DNA of 64,000 bases from JAVJSD01 sp040219575. Lineage in GTDB: Bacteria; Planctomycetota; Planctomycetia; Pirellulales; Pirellulaceae. The translations under genes and the position numbers were made by a program. The stretch covers positions 62,001 to 126,000 of the forward strand of contig JAVJSD010000006.1 in NCBI GenBank assembly GCA_040219575.1, in the 5' to 3' direction. Within the stretch, counting starts at the first letter, position 1; the number at the start of each line of letters is the position of its first letter. Of this stretch, positions 42,387-51,602 are shown piece after piece. The notes under the pieces are model-generated. The model had not been told where the DNA came from, searched no databases, and saw only the letters and a program-made list of their open reading frames with translations.

Positions 42387-43769
42387 CTATCCGATGAGCG
42401 GTTCTTCGTTGGGGTATTCGATCGCCGAGTCGCGCTCGCCGCGCGACAAGGCGGCGAAGGCGGTGATGGGGCCGAGTCGCCCCAGGAACATGAGCAGGAT
42501 CACGATCCACCGTCCGGCGGTCGTCAGCCTGCTGGTGAAGTCGATGCTCAGTCCCACCGTGCCGAGCGCCGACACGACCTCGAACAGGGCGTCGAGGAAC
42601 AGCCCTTTACTTTCCAGGTGGCTGCGTCCCGACTGCTCGAAAATCAGCAGCGTGGTCAGCGCCACAAAGGCGACGACGGTGAACAGGGCGGCGGTGGCGA
42701 CCGCCCGGGCCATCGTCGAGCGGGGAATCGTCCGTCGAAACACGTTCACCGTGGCGTAGCCGCGGAACGTCATCCAGGCGCGATACACGAGCACCATCAA
42801 GGTCGAGACCTTGAAGCCCCCCGCCGTGGAGCCCGGTCCCGCGCCGATCGCCATGAGCAGAATGCTGATGAACAGCATGGCGTTGGTCAATTCGCCGATG
42901 TTGACCGTGTTGAATCCCGCGGTGCGGCAGGTGACCGAGTGGAACAGCGCCACCATCGGCCAGGCCGCCGGCGGAACGTCGACCAGCACGCCGTCCCATT
43001 CCAACAGCAGAAAGCTCACCGTGCCCAGCACCAGCAGCGCCGCGGTGCCGATCAACATCGTTTTGGAATGCAGGTGGAGTCGATCCCAGCGTTCACGCCA
43101 GGGCCACTTCCAATTCCGGCGGATGTCGAGGATCACCGGGAAGCCGATGCCCCCCAGCAGAATCAGCGTCATGATCGTGAAGTTCACGACGGGATCGGTC
43201 TGATAGCGCGTGAGGCTATCGTCGTGCAGGGCGAAGCCGGCGTTGCAGAACGCCGAGATCGAATGAAACAACGCCTGCCACAAGGCGTCGCCCCAGGCGA
43301 GCTCGCGGTCGAACAGATTGCGCACCGCCAGGATGACAAAGCCGACCGCCTCGATCGACAGCGTCAACAGAATCACCGCCCGCAAGATCCGCCGCAGGTC
43401 GGTCCGGGAGTCGGCGCCGAGGGTTTCCGACAGCACCAGGCGGTCGCGGAGGCTTTGCCGCGTGCCCAGGTGGAACATGACGAACGTGGTCACCGTCATG
43501 ATGCCGATGCCGCCGAGTTGAATCAGCACCAGGATCACCGCCTGCCCGATCGGCGAATAATCGAAACGCGTCGAGCGGACCGCGAGACCCGTGACGCAGG
43601 TGGCGCTGGTCGAGGTGAAGATCGCGTCGAGCAGCGTGATCGGGCGGTCGCTCGAACTGTGGCACATGGGCAGCCGCAGCGCCAGCGAACCGAGGGCGAT
43701 CAGCCCCAGGTACCAGGCGACGGAGACCCGGGCGGGATACTGGACGAGCGAACCGGTCAGCTTGGCCAT
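42387..43769 (-). CDS. ktrB: KtrB/TrkH-type potassium translocating subunit
   Basis: 460 residues with eight or more helices. The four pore-loop repeats of the family are visible: TSTSATCVTGLAV, HSISAFCNAGFAL, HSVTCRTAGFNTV and FEVVSALGTVGLS, each with its conserved Gly. The intramembrane loop region GAGPGSTAGGFKVSTLM is also typical. It moves K+ with Na+ or H+ across the inner membrane. It is followed immediately by ktrA. The family E. coli homologue TrkH is similar in length. Confidence 0.93.
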   Translation of the reverse strand: MAKLTGSLVQYPARVSVAWYLGLIALGSLALRLPMCHSSSDRPITLLDAIFTSTSATCVTGLAVRSTRFDYSPIGQAVILVLIQLGGIGIMTVTTFVMFHLGTRQSLRDRLVLSETLGADSRTDLRRILRAVILLTLSIEAVGFVILAVRNLFDRELAWGDALWQALFHSISAFCNAGFALHDDSLTRYQTDPVVNFTIMTLILLGGIGFPVILDIRRNWKWPWRERWDRLHLHSKTMLIGTAALLVLGTVSFLLLEWDGVLVDVPPAAWPMVALFHSVTCRTAGFNTVNIGELTNAMLFISILLMAIGAGPGSTAGGFKVSTLMVLVYRAWMTFRGYATVNVFRRTIPRSTMARAVATAALFTVVAFVALTTLLIFEQSGRSHLESKGLFLDALFEVVSALGTVGLSIDFTSRLTTAGRWIVILLMFLGRLGPITAFAALSRGERDSAIEYPNEEPLIG

Positions 43770-43776
43770 GGTGCTT

Positions 43777-44712
43777 TCAGGCCGAGCCCAGGTGTTTGGC
43801 GAAGAACTCCCGCGTCCGGCGCCACATCTCGTCGCTCAGTACGTGGCCCGAGCCTTCCTCGATATACGAGGTGAACTTGTCCTCGGCGTGTTGCGCCTGA
43901 TACCACCGGCGAATCACTTCCACGCCGCGTCGCACTTCATCGATCGGGCTGCCGCCGTCGGTCTCGCCGAAGTTCAGATGCAGCGGCCGCGGCGCGATCA
44001 GGGCGGCGATGTCGGGCGTGTCGCCGAATTGGTGGATGCCGGGAACAAAGTTCGGAAAACAGTGCAGGATTTCTTCGCGGTGGATGCCGGCGTAGGTCGG
44101 CAGGCAGCAGTTGCCGACCAGCGCTTTGAGCCGCGGCTCCCAGGGACCGACGAGCCAGGTGTGCGTCGATCCCATCGAATGCCCGTAGCAGCCGAGCTTG
44201 TCGCCTTGCACTTCCGGTCGGCTCGCCAGGTAATCGACGGCCCGCCGCATGTCGAGAATGTTCTTCCAGGCCATGCACTTTCCGGCCACGACGTATTTCA
44301 AAAACAGAAAGCGTTCCAGGTTCCGCCCCTTCTGCTTGTAGCCCTGTTCGCGCTCTTCAAAGCCGAGCGCGTCGGGACACAGCACGACGTAACCTTCGCG
44401 GGCCAGCGCGGCGCCGGTGTGGTGCATGGGATTGCCCGCCAGTCCAGCCGGTTCGGTCTTGCCCAGATGCCACTGGCCGGCGTGTTGATGCCAGACGCAG
44501 ACGCCCGGCGCCGGCCGATCGGCGGTCGCCGCGTCGGGAACCAGCAACAACGCGGGGACATGGTCGTCCGGTTCGACCTGGTAGGTGATCTTTTCGATGC
44601 GATAGCCGTTGCCGCGCGAGGTTTCGATTAGCTTCGGCTCAAGCGGACACGGTTCGGGCCACGGTCCTCCCAGGCAATGGAGCAACCGATCGCGAAAGTC
44701 GGCGGCGGCCAT
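43777..44712 (-). CDS. Alpha/beta hydrolase (dienelactone hydrolase / acetyl xylan esterase-like)
   Basis: 311 residues from the ATG at 44712, with AGGGAG eight bases upstream; longer frames are not supported. The nucleophile elbow is GCYGHSMGST (Ser), an oxyanion-side segment is APGVCVWHQHAGQ, and late motifs LIAPRPLHLNFGETDGGSPID (acid) and EEGSGHVLSDEMWRRTREFF (His) complete a triad. No signal peptide is present, so it is probably cytoplasmic. It would hydrolyse an ester, perhaps released from plant or algal polysaccharides. It lies seven bases upstream of ktrB on the same strand, but a functional link is not evident. Confidence 0.85.
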   Translation of the reverse strand: MAAADFRDRLLHCLGGPWPEPCPLEPKLIETSRGNGYRIEKITYQVEPDDHVPALLLVPDAATADRPAPGVCVWHQHAGQWHLGKTEPAGLAGNPMHHTGAALAREGYVVLCPDALGFEEREQGYKQKGRNLERFLFLKYVVAGKCMAWKNILDMRRAVDYLASRPEVQGDKLGCYGHSMGSTHTWLVGPWEPRLKALVGNCCLPTYAGIHREEILHCFPNFVPGIHQFGDTPDIAALIAPRPLHLNFGETDGGSPIDEVRRGVEVIRRWYQAQHAEDKFTSYIEEGSGHVLSDEMWRRTREFFAKHLGSA

Positions 44713-44867
44713 GTTCGATACTCCCTGGTGGATGGCAAGGCTCCCACCTTGATCGGCGAGCAAGCTGGGCTGGGTGAAGTTGAGTCGGAATCCGGCAGTC
44801 CGGAAGCCAGCTCTGCGTGGGGTGGACTTCCAGGCGGCCAAAGCCATGTGACGGCATTCTAGGGCAT

Positions 44868-44910
44868 GAAAAACCCTCGCGTCAGCCCGTGGTCGGCCGG
44901 TGCGAGGGTT
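44868..44910 (-). terminator. Rho-independent terminator after the TolC-like gene
   Basis: Read on the minus strand, AACCCTCGC (44910-44902) pairs with GCGAGGGTT (44880-44872) across a 21-base GC-rich loop, and the stem runs directly into TTTTTC. It follows the TolC-like stop by about 155 bases. Confidence 0.7.
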
Positions 44911-44942
44911 CGCCTAGTGCAGCGTGACAGCCAAGAATGGGG

Positions 44943-45016
44943 GGTAGCAGAAGTCGTGAGACTTCTGGAAGCTCAGACGTCGTCACGAGTTTCTGAACTC
45001 TCACGAGTTCAGCTAC
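44943..45016. repeat. Family A repeat (GTAGCAGAAGTCG variant)
   Basis: GTAGCAGAAGTCGTGAGACT followed by TCTGG opens the element, and TCTGAACTCTCACGAGTTCA with GCTAC closes it. It uses the CAGAAG variant seen also at 52391 and 58287. Confidence 0.6.
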
Positions 45017-45066
45017 TCTAAGATCAAGCCGTCAGAATGCACTAGGTTGGTGGTGTTGAACGAGAA

Positions 45067-47568
45067 TCAGCGTTTGGCCTGCCAGGCGGCGCTGGAGCCG
45101 ATCGGCTTGGCGCCGCCGGCCGCACTGTTTGGAAGCCGCGCCGGAGCGGCGCGCGAAGGAGTCGTCCAACTGACGGAGGTCGCGGAGTTGGCGGCCTGCG
45201 GCGGGGCGACGGCGCTCGCCGACGGTTCGCTGATCGGCTGTTCGAAGCTGACCTGCTGAATCCCATGGCTCCCCATGCCGCCCATCGCCGGGGAGGGACC
45301 GAATCCGTTTTGGCGGGGCATGTGCGACGCTCCGCGATAGCCGCCCAACCCGCTGCCGATCGCCTCTTGCCGCGAAGCACGCAGGACGCTGCCCGCCGGC
45401 GGATTGAGCGCGGGACCAGAGTCACCTTGCGGGACCGACGCCGAAGTCGGAAGGCCGCCATTGTCCATCGGCATGGGGCCGTCCATCGGCATGCCGCCGT
45501 CGGCGGGAGTCGGCGTGGGCGTGGGAATCTCTTCGCCCATCTCCCCTTCGTAGTAGAACTCGTTGCCCGGAGCGTAGCCCTCGCCCACGGGGCCGCGGCT
45601 GATGACGCGCGGCCGCGTCCAACCGTAGTCCATGAACGTGGCGGCGTCGCGGCGACGAGCGTGGCCCGTGGCGTCCCAGTAGGCCTTGGCCGGCCAGGGG
45701 CCTTCGGCCATGAACACGCCGCAGTACTCGGCGATCGAACCCTTGCGCATGTGCAGCAGGGAGATGGCCTGGTTGTACTCCACCACGGCGCCGTAGTAGT
45801 CGATCTGCGACTGAGCCCGGCGGCGCTGGGCTTCCAACACCAGGTCGAGCCGCTCCACGCCTTCTTCCGCACGCAGGTTGAGCACTTCGACTTCTTTGTT
45901 CGAAGCAACCCAGCGGTTGAAGTGCGATTGGGCGAGGTGGTAGTTGGCGTTGACCGCCCGCAACGATTCGCTCGCTTCGCGGGCGACGTCGAGCTCCAGG
46001 TCTTCCAGCACCGCACGCTCGCGGGCCAGGTTGAGTTCGGCGTTTCGCACACCGGCCAGTTCGCGGCGGAAGCCCACCGGCATCTCGAACGTGCCTCCGA
46101 ACAGGTACTCCTGGAAGTTGCCGTCGGTGAGGCCTTCCCAGGCGGTGGAGCCCAAAGCGGGGAAGTCGAGTCCGTTGCGGTTGGCGCGGATCAGCTCGTC
46201 GCCGACGCCCACGAATCGATACAGTCCGAAGGCGTTCAGTCGGGGCAGCAGGCGGTTGCGGGCCAGGATCATCTCCATCTCGCGTTGTTTGACTTCCCAC
46301 TTCACCTGCAGCACGACCGGCCGGCGGCCGACCGCTTCGCTGATGACGCCGCGGCCGTCGAAATCGACGCGGGCCAGGGTCGGTTCGTCGCTAGGACGAA
46401 TGAGTCGGCCGTCGGTCGAGGCCAGGCCCAGCAACCAGCGGAGGCTGTTCTCGGCCGAGTACACACTGTTGAGCGCCGATTCGACTTGCGAGCGGAAGAA
46501 GAAGTACTGTTCGCGGGCCTGCGCTTCCTGTTGCGTGTCGGCTTCACCGCCGTCGAGCCGCGCCTTGACCAGCTTCCAGATCTGCAACGCGCTGTCGCGG
46601 CCGGTCTTGGCCGTTTCCAGGCGACGGTAAGCGAAGTACAGGTCCCAGTAGCGAATCTCGATGTTGCACAAGGCGTATTGGATGTTGGCGTACAGGCCGG
46701 CGATGTTCTTATCGGTCTGGATGCGGCCGATAATCACGGGCAGACGGTTGACTTGCGTGCCGGCGCCCTGCAGCAACGGGATCTGGGTTTCCAGCTCCAA
46801 CGCGGTCGTCCAGTTGCTGGGAACGGCGCGCAACGAACCGAACTGATTGCCGCGGTTGTAGCCGACCGTGTGCCGGGCGAAGAAGTGCGCACCGGTGGCG
46901 GTCTTTTTGCTCAACGTGACGTCGAAGTCCGAGGTGTCGGAAAGCGTGACGCTGGGGAAGCCGCCGAACGCTGGCGTGACGTTCACCGGCCGGTCGGTCT
47001 TGCTCCAGTTGACCGAACTGGTGAGTTGGGCGTCGAACTCCGACAGGGCCGCCTCCACGCCCTGGTTCGTCAGCGAGTTGATGCTCGGCAGGATGCCGAT
47101 CGAGTTTCGCAGCGAAGTCGCCGTGTTGTAGAAGCCGGGGTTGGTTTCGGATTGAGCGGGACCATAGGTGGTCGCCACGCCGGCCGTGCTCTGGAACGAG
47201 GCCCCCTGGATCGAGGCCACGATCGAGTCCTGTCCCGCATTGATCTGCTCCGCCCCGGTCAAACTCGGCTGCGAAGCGCCGCGGATGACCTTGCTGTTGT
47301 TCAGCGCGATGGAGACGCACTCCTCCAGGCTCAAGTCCCACGCTTCCCGAAACTCGGGATCGCTGAGCGTATAGGGCGATTCGGTCTGCGTCACTTCTTC
47401 CAGGCTGGCGGTGAGGACGTCTGGAGTCTCGTAGTCCGTCGCCTGGTCGAGGTAGTGCGACATGTCGCCGTCTTCACGGAGGTAGAACGGCTGCGTGGGC
47501 ACGCACCCCGTGAGGGCCGTCAGCACGGCCAGAAACAGCGCGAAGGTGCTGGAAGTTTGCCGGCTCAT
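45067..47568 (-). CDS. TolC-like outer-membrane lipoprotein with long Pro-rich C-terminal tail
   Basis: 833 residues from the ATG at 47568. The start MSRQTSSTFALFLAVLTALTGC is a lipoprotein signal with the lipid-bearing Cys at 22. The central 500 residues carry the outer-membrane efflux (OEP) pattern: long helices rich in Ala, Glu and Arg (LEEVTQTESPYTL, VGFRRELAGVRNAELNLARERAVLEDLELDVAREASESLRAVNANYHLAQSHFNRWVASNKEVEVLNLR), and beta strands containing ALELETQIPLLQGAGTQVNR. From about 669 a tail rich in Pro, Gly and Ser follows (PTPTPTPADGGMPMDGPMPMD). Usual family length is near 450-500. No membrane-fusion or pump subunit is adjacent, so its partner is unknown. Confidence 0.82.
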   Translation of the reverse strand: MSRQTSSTFALFLAVLTALTGCVPTQPFYLREDGDMSHYLDQATDYETPDVLTASLEEVTQTESPYTLSDPEFREAWDLSLEECVSIALNNSKVIRGASQPSLTGAEQINAGQDSIVASIQGASFQSTAGVATTYGPAQSETNPGFYNTATSLRNSIGILPSINSLTNQGVEAALSEFDAQLTSSVNWSKTDRPVNVTPAFGGFPSVTLSDTSDFDVTLSKKTATGAHFFARHTVGYNRGNQFGSLRAVPSNWTTALELETQIPLLQGAGTQVNRLPVIIGRIQTDKNIAGLYANIQYALCNIEIRYWDLYFAYRRLETAKTGRDSALQIWKLVKARLDGGEADTQQEAQAREQYFFFRSQVESALNSVYSAENSLRWLLGLASTDGRLIRPSDEPTLARVDFDGRGVISEAVGRRPVVLQVKWEVKQREMEMILARNRLLPRLNAFGLYRFVGVGDELIRANRNGLDFPALGSTAWEGLTDGNFQEYLFGGTFEMPVGFRRELAGVRNAELNLARERAVLEDLELDVAREASESLRAVNANYHLAQSHFNRWVASNKEVEVLNLRAEEGVERLDLVLEAQRRRAQSQIDYYGAVVEYNQAISLLHMRKGSIAEYCGVFMAEGPWPAKAYWDATGHARRRDAATFMDYGWTRPRVISRGPVGEGYAPGNEFYYEGEMGEEIPTPTPTPADGGMPMDGPMPMDNGGLPTSASVPQGDSGPALNPPAGSVLRASRQEAIGSGLGGYRGASHMPRQNGFGPSPAMGGMGSHGIQQVSFEQPISEPSASAVAPPQAANSATSVSWTTPSRAAPARLPNSAAGGAKPIGSSAAWQAKR

Positions 47569-47827
47569 CGATTTCCGTTCCCGGTAGAGGTCTGTTGGCA
47601 ATACTTGTGCTGACGGCAAGGCGCAAGGCATCCCCGCGTCGACCGTTCCGCCATCGCTACCGAAAGCGACCCCCGGGGCAGAACAACTGGTAAAGGAGGT
47701 ATCGTCTGCCTGACCGGCAAACTTTGGGGAATCCTTACAACCGGCAAAGATTCACAAGTCGCCGCATTGTGAAACTGCGGCGGATACGCTGCCCAAGCGA
47801 CGTGGGAAGACTCTTGACCGTGCTAGC

Positions 47828-47861
47828 AAGGTACGACGGACGTGGACGTCCGTCGTACCTT
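47828..47861. repeat. Family B perfect palindrome at the end of the DUF1501 gene
   Basis: AAGGTACGACGGACGT (47828-47843), GG, and the exact complement ACGTCCGTCGTACCTT (47846-47861): 16-base arms around two bases. It touches the DUF1501 stop codon (47863-47865) and could double as a terminator. Confidence 0.75.
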
Positions 47862-47862
47862 A

Positions 47863-49257
47863 TTACAGAAGGCCAGGAATTGGGCTGGGCGAGGTGATGG
47901 CCCGGGCCACATCAGTCGGCACCCCGCGCGTGATCCGCAGCTCGCCGACGTCGATCAGCGTCCGCATCACCGTGGCGACGAGATTGTCCACGCCGTACGG
48001 TTCGGTGTGCGGCTCGCCGGCGTCGCGCGACGATTGCCCGATGACCTGACCCATCTGCAGTCCGCCGCCCGAGAGCAACAGCGGCGTCAGCCCGCCCCAG
48101 TGGTCGCGGCCTCCCCGGGCGTTCACTTTCGGGGTGCGGCCCATCTCGCCGGAGCAAACCAGCAGGATCTTGTCGTCGAGGCCGCGCTCATGGAGGTCTT
48201 CGATGAAGGCCGACACGGCGTGGTCGAAGGGGACGCCCATATACTGCATCCCTTCGTCGATGGTGGCGTTGTTGCGATCGGCGTGCATGTCCCACACGAA
48301 ATTCGTCGTGACGGTGACGAAACCGCAGCCACGTTCACACAGGCGACGTGCTAGCAACAGCAGCTTGCCGAGGGATTTGGCGTTGTCGACGTAGTTGTTG
48401 TAGTTGTTCCAGGCCTTGCTGATCTGGTGCGGCTGCACCAAGGGCGCGGTGTCGTAACGCTCGATGGTGCGTGGATCCTCCTTCGAGAGATCGAAGGCGT
48501 CGGCCACGCCGCCGAGAATCGTGTCGAACGCCTGTTGCTGGAAGCGGTCCATCCCCTCCACGGAACCGTCGGCGTCGACCGCTCGCTTGATTGCGTCGAG
48601 CCGCGTGAGCAGGTTCCGCCGGTCGTCGAGACGATCCGAGGGCAGGTTCAACCGCATGTCGGCCTGCAGACTCCCCTCGCCGCCCGGCACGAAGGGCTGA
48701 TACGCGCTCCCCAGGTTGCCGGTCGAGGCGAACTTGCCGAACCGATTGTTGCCCGGCTGTGTTTCCGGATCGACCGCCCGCGGAAACAGCACGGCGTTGG
48801 TCGGCATGCCGTTCTTGGGGTTGTTGCTGCCGGCCACGCGGGCATAGAGCGCGCCCAGGTTGGCGTCGAGCGTATCGGCGTGAACGATGGGCTTGATATC
48901 GTGCGAGCCGCTGCCGGAACGGTACGATCGCACCACGGCGGTGCGATGGGCCTGCTTGGCCAGTTTCTCGAACGTGCCGCCGAACGTAACGCCGGGGATC
49001 GTCGTGGCCCGCTCACCCGTCACGCTGCGGATGCCCGAAGGGGCGGTCATCTTGGGATCGAACGTTTCGGTTTGCGTGGGTCCGCCGTGCATGAACAGGA
49101 AGATGACCGCCTTGTCGGTCACCGTCCGGCCACCGCCAGCCGCCAGCGCCTGGGAGGCGAGCAGGCCCGGCAACGACATGCCGCCGAGCGCCAGGCTGCC
49201 GATTTGAAGAAAGTCCCGCCGCGATTGACGCTGGTTGCGATCGAAAACGGTCAGCAC
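47863..49257 (-). CDS. Tat-exported DUF1501 protein (solitary)
   Basis: 464 residues from the GTG at 49257, preceded by AGAGGAG eight bases away. A Tat signal is visible (RRDFLQIGSLALGGMSLPGLLASQALA). The fold is DUF1501: AVIFLFMHGGPTQTETFDPK, SGSHDIKPIVHADTLDANLGALYARVAG, NFVWDMHADRNNATIDEGMQ, KILLVCSGEMGRTPKVNARGGRDHWGGLTPLLLSGGG with likely metal-binding His and Asp residues in FVWDMHAD and GRDHWG. Unlike the protein at 32962 it has no cytochrome-c/DUF1553 partner beside it and shares little sequence with that protein. It is exported and of unknown chemistry. Confidence 0.9.
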   Translation of the reverse strand: MLTVFDRNQRQSRRDFLQIGSLALGGMSLPGLLASQALAAGGGRTVTDKAVIFLFMHGGPTQTETFDPKMTAPSGIRSVTGERATTIPGVTFGGTFEKLAKQAHRTAVVRSYRSGSGSHDIKPIVHADTLDANLGALYARVAGSNNPKNGMPTNAVLFPRAVDPETQPGNNRFGKFASTGNLGSAYQPFVPGGEGSLQADMRLNLPSDRLDDRRNLLTRLDAIKRAVDADGSVEGMDRFQQQAFDTILGGVADAFDLSKEDPRTIERYDTAPLVQPHQISKAWNNYNNYVDNAKSLGKLLLLARRLCERGCGFVTVTTNFVWDMHADRNNATIDEGMQYMGVPFDHAVSAFIEDLHERGLDDKILLVCSGEMGRTPKVNARGGRDHWGGLTPLLLSGGGLQMGQVIGQSSRDAGEPHTEPYGVDNLVATVMRTLIDVGELRITRGVPTDVARAITSPSPIPGLL

Positions 49258-49369
49258 GGCGAAGCTCCTCTGCGGACAATCGGAAGGGCACGCTACCGCG
49301 TGCAAAGGGGCAGGATTCAGCCTCTCCTACATATCAGATGTCGTTGATGCTTTCAAGCCTCGCGAGCCG

Positions 49370-49413
49370 TGTAGCGCCGATACAAGCTCGACGCGCGAGC
49401 GAGTGAATTGCGG
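49370..49413 (-). repeat. Family C interspersed repeat
   Basis: On the minus strand GAACCGCAATTCACTCGCTC, then GCGCGTCGAGCTTGTATCGGCG, matching 26642-26682 apart from a few bases. It lies between two minus-strand genes. The GGTTCAAACTC string here looks like a tRNA T arm but no cloverleaf forms. Confidence 0.5.
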
Positions 49414-49500
49414 TTCAAACTCGCTGAAGAACCCACTTGCTTGCGCTGCGGTGCTTGTATGCTCGACCCGACAAAAAATGCCGTTCCCGTGTTTTCCCAG

Positions 49501-50619
49501 CTAATGGCCGGAGTCGCGGCTGACGGCGAGCGGCGGCAGCGTGGTGAACAGGTAGTACGCGCGCGGTACGCCCATCTCCAGCAGCGACTTCTCCTGCAGC
49601 AGGCCGCTCGATTGGGCCAGGCCGCCGGTCATCTCGCCCAGCAGACTCTGCGGACGCTGGTAGCGCACCACGATCGTCTTGTCGACCGGCAGGCGGGCCA
49701 GCTCCCGGGCGCGATCGATGGCGTCTTCCAGGAAGCCGATCTTGTCGATCAGGCCGTTCTCCTGGGCCTTGGGCGCCCAGAAGATCTCCCCCGTCGCCAA
49801 CTGGTCCAGTGCCTCCGGGTCCTTTTGGAACATCGGCCGCCCCTCTTTGATCACCTCCTTGAATCGCGCGAATGCCGCGTCGACGTAGTCCTGCGCCAAC
49901 TGCCGCTGCTCGGGCGTCATTTCGCGGGTCATGCTCAGCATCTGTTTGTTGTCGCCGCTGGCGATCGAGTCGTCCTTGATATTCAGTTTCTCGCTCAGCA
50001 GGCCGGTCAGGTCGTAGTGCGGAATGATCACGCCGATCGAACCGGTGGTGGTGGTCGGCTCGGCGAAGATGGCGTCCTTCTGTCCGCCGACCGCCATCGA
50101 GACGTAATACCCGCCGCTGGCCGCGAGATCGCCCATGCTGACGACCAGCGGCACTTTTTTCTCGTCGCGCAGCTTGGTGAGTTGATGGAAGATGTAATCG
50201 GAGCCGGAAACCGAACCGCCGGGCGAATTAACGCGGACGACGATCGCGCGGACCTTTTCGTCTTGCCGCACCTTCTCGATCTGATGCTGCACGAATCCCT
50301 CGCCGTCGACGATCACACCGCTGATGCTGATGATCGCCACCTTGTCGGTAGCGAGCGTCTCGCCCGAGTGGTACTTCTCGCTGATGCCGCCCGTGGTGTC
50401 GTAATACTGTTCGCGCACCTGCGCATAGCTCATGAGCGACGCGACGGCGAAGCCGGCGGCGAGCAATAGCGCCCAGCCGAAGACGCGCTGCAGCCAGGAA
50501 ACGCCGCGCGGCGGCGGTTCCACCCGGGGGGGCGGCGCGCTTGGCGCATGGGCGGCGGGCGCGGTGGTGGAGGAAGGCGGCGATTGCGCGGCGGCGCTTT
50601 CGCGTGGGGTCGATTCCAT
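49501..50619 (-). CDS. sppA: Signal peptide peptidase SppA
   Basis: 372 residues from the ATG at 50619 with AAGGGA upstream. A Pro-rich cytoplasmic tail leads to a membrane helix at about 41-62 (WLQRVFGWALLLAAGFAVASLM). The protease domain carries the Ser/Lys pair of the short, Bacillus-type SppA: Ser168 in DLAASGGYYVS and Lys225 in SGDNKQML, with VRVNSPGGSVSGSDYI and TTTTGSIGVI nearby. It cleaves remnant signal peptides in the membrane. The C-terminal end carries a hydrophobic stretch (MGVPRAYYLFTTLPPLAV) that is not typical. It is monocistronic and 243 bases upstream (in sequence) of the DUF1501 start. Confidence 0.92.
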   Translation of the reverse strand: MESTPRESAAAQSPPSSTTAPAAHAPSAPPPRVEPPPRGVSWLQRVFGWALLLAAGFAVASLMSYAQVREQYYDTTGGISEKYHSGETLATDKVAIISISGVIVDGEGFVQHQIEKVRQDEKVRAIVVRVNSPGGSVSGSDYIFHQLTKLRDEKKVPLVVSMGDLAASGGYYVSMAVGGQKDAIFAEPTTTTGSIGVIIPHYDLTGLLSEKLNIKDDSIASGDNKQMLSMTREMTPEQRQLAQDYVDAAFARFKEVIKEGRPMFQKDPEALDQLATGEIFWAPKAQENGLIDKIGFLEDAIDRARELARLPVDKTIVVRYQRPQSLLGEMTGGLAQSSGLLQEKSLLEMGVPRAYYLFTTLPPLAVSRDSGH

Positions 50620-50849
50620 GACGATTCCCTTCTGTTGGCGCCCTCCCAGACGATCGCTGCGGCTCGCCGAGGGGCGCATGGTCCAAATGTATCGCGATCC
50701 CGGCCGACCAGGATTCTGCTCTTGATGACAACCCATGCCGAGGGGCCGCTGCGACGTGGTGTTGCCACGCAACGGCTTGCGGCAGTAAGCTATGCCAGCT
50801 TGGCGTTCGCCCTTGTTACGGAGATTCAGGGAAAAAAAGGAGTTGCGCT

Positions 50850-51602
50850 GTGTTCGTGGCGGCCTCGACGGATTGTTTCGATCAGCTCTCGCTTGACGAC
50901 GCGCTCGACAAGCTGGTCGACTTGGAGTTTACGACAATCGAACTTCCCCTGCACGAGGGCTATGACTTTCTCAAGCCGTCGCAGATTCTCGCCAACCTCG
51001 AGAGGGCGGTCGAAATCTGCCACAACACGCGGCGTCTGAACCTGGCCGCGTACGATGTCGAGATCGCCGCCGAGGGGGACGAGTACTACGAGCAGTTCGG
51101 CGCCTGCTGCAAACTCGCCAAGGCCACCAAGGTGGTGACCATCACGATTCCCTCGGGCGAACATGGCACCCCCTTCAACGAGGAGGTCGAGCGGCTTCGC
51201 AAACTCGTCGCGCTGGGCTCGCTCGAGGGTGTGCGGGTGAGCATGAAGAGCCAGGTGGGCCGCCTGTCGGAGGATCCCGACACCGTGGCCGTATTGTGCG
51301 ACAACGTGGAAGGGCTCGGCCTGACGCTCGATCCCAGCCACTACATCTGTGGTCCGCACAAAGGCAAGAGCATCGACAAACTGATGAAGTACGTGTACCA
51401 CGTCCTCCTGCGCGACACCACGCAGCAGGAGATGCAGGTCCGCGTGGGACAGGGCGAGGTGGACTACGGGCGGCTCATCACGCAGCTGCGGAAAGTGAAA
51501 TACAACCGCGCCCTCTGCATCTACATGCAGGAACTGCCCGAGATCGACCACGTGGCCGAGATGCGAAAGATGCGGCTGCTGCTGGAAAGCCTGTTGATTT
51601 AG
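50850..51602 (+). CDS. Sugar phosphate isomerase/epimerase-type TIM-barrel protein
   Basis: 250 residues from the GTG at 50850, seven bases after AAGGAG. The AP-endonuclease-2/xylose isomerase-like barrel pattern is visible: FVAASTDCFDQLSLDDAL, FTTIELPLHE, VVTITIPSGEHGTPFNEEVERLRKLV, VSMKSQVGRLSEDP, GLTLDPSHYICGPHKG with a probable metal Asp and His, and a last strand RALCIYMQELPE. Family members isomerise or epimerise sugars with a divalent metal. It has no neighbouring sugar genes. The stop codon runs directly into a tandem repeat. Confidence 0.78.
   Translation: MFVAASTDCFDQLSLDDALDKLVDLEFTTIELPLHEGYDFLKPSQILANLERAVEICHNTRRLNLAAYDVEIAAEGDEYYEQFGACCKLAKATKVVTITIPSGEHGTPFNEEVERLRKLVALGSLEGVRVSMKSQVGRLSEDPDTVAVLCDNVEGLGLTLDPSHYICGPHKGKSIDKLMKYVYHVLLRDTTQQEMQVRVGQGEVDYGRLITQLRKVKYNRALCIYMQELPEIDHVAEMRKMRLLLESLLI

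Larger units (their letters stand above)
44713..45066. other. Intergenic region with terminator and family A repeat
   Basis: 354 bases between the hydrolase start and the TolC-like stop. It contains the terminator at 44868-44910 and a repeat at 44943-45016. No small gene was supported. Confidence 0.5.

Noticed and set aside
42384..43874. A 496-codon open frame opposite ktrB
   Set aside because: The ktrB strand carries four pore-loop motifs; the opposite frame is Gln/His/Arg-rich and featureless.
45265..47613. A 782-codon open frame on the plus strand, opposite the TolC-like gene
   Set aside because: It lies wholly antisense to a gene with a clear lipoprotein signal and OEP pattern. Its translation is rich in Arg, Val, Gln and His with no domain; long antisense frames are expected at this GC content.
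49370..49440. Possible tRNA because of GGTTCAAACTC
   Set aside because: No acceptor, D or anticodon stem could be built around it, and the string belongs to a repeat also found at 26642.
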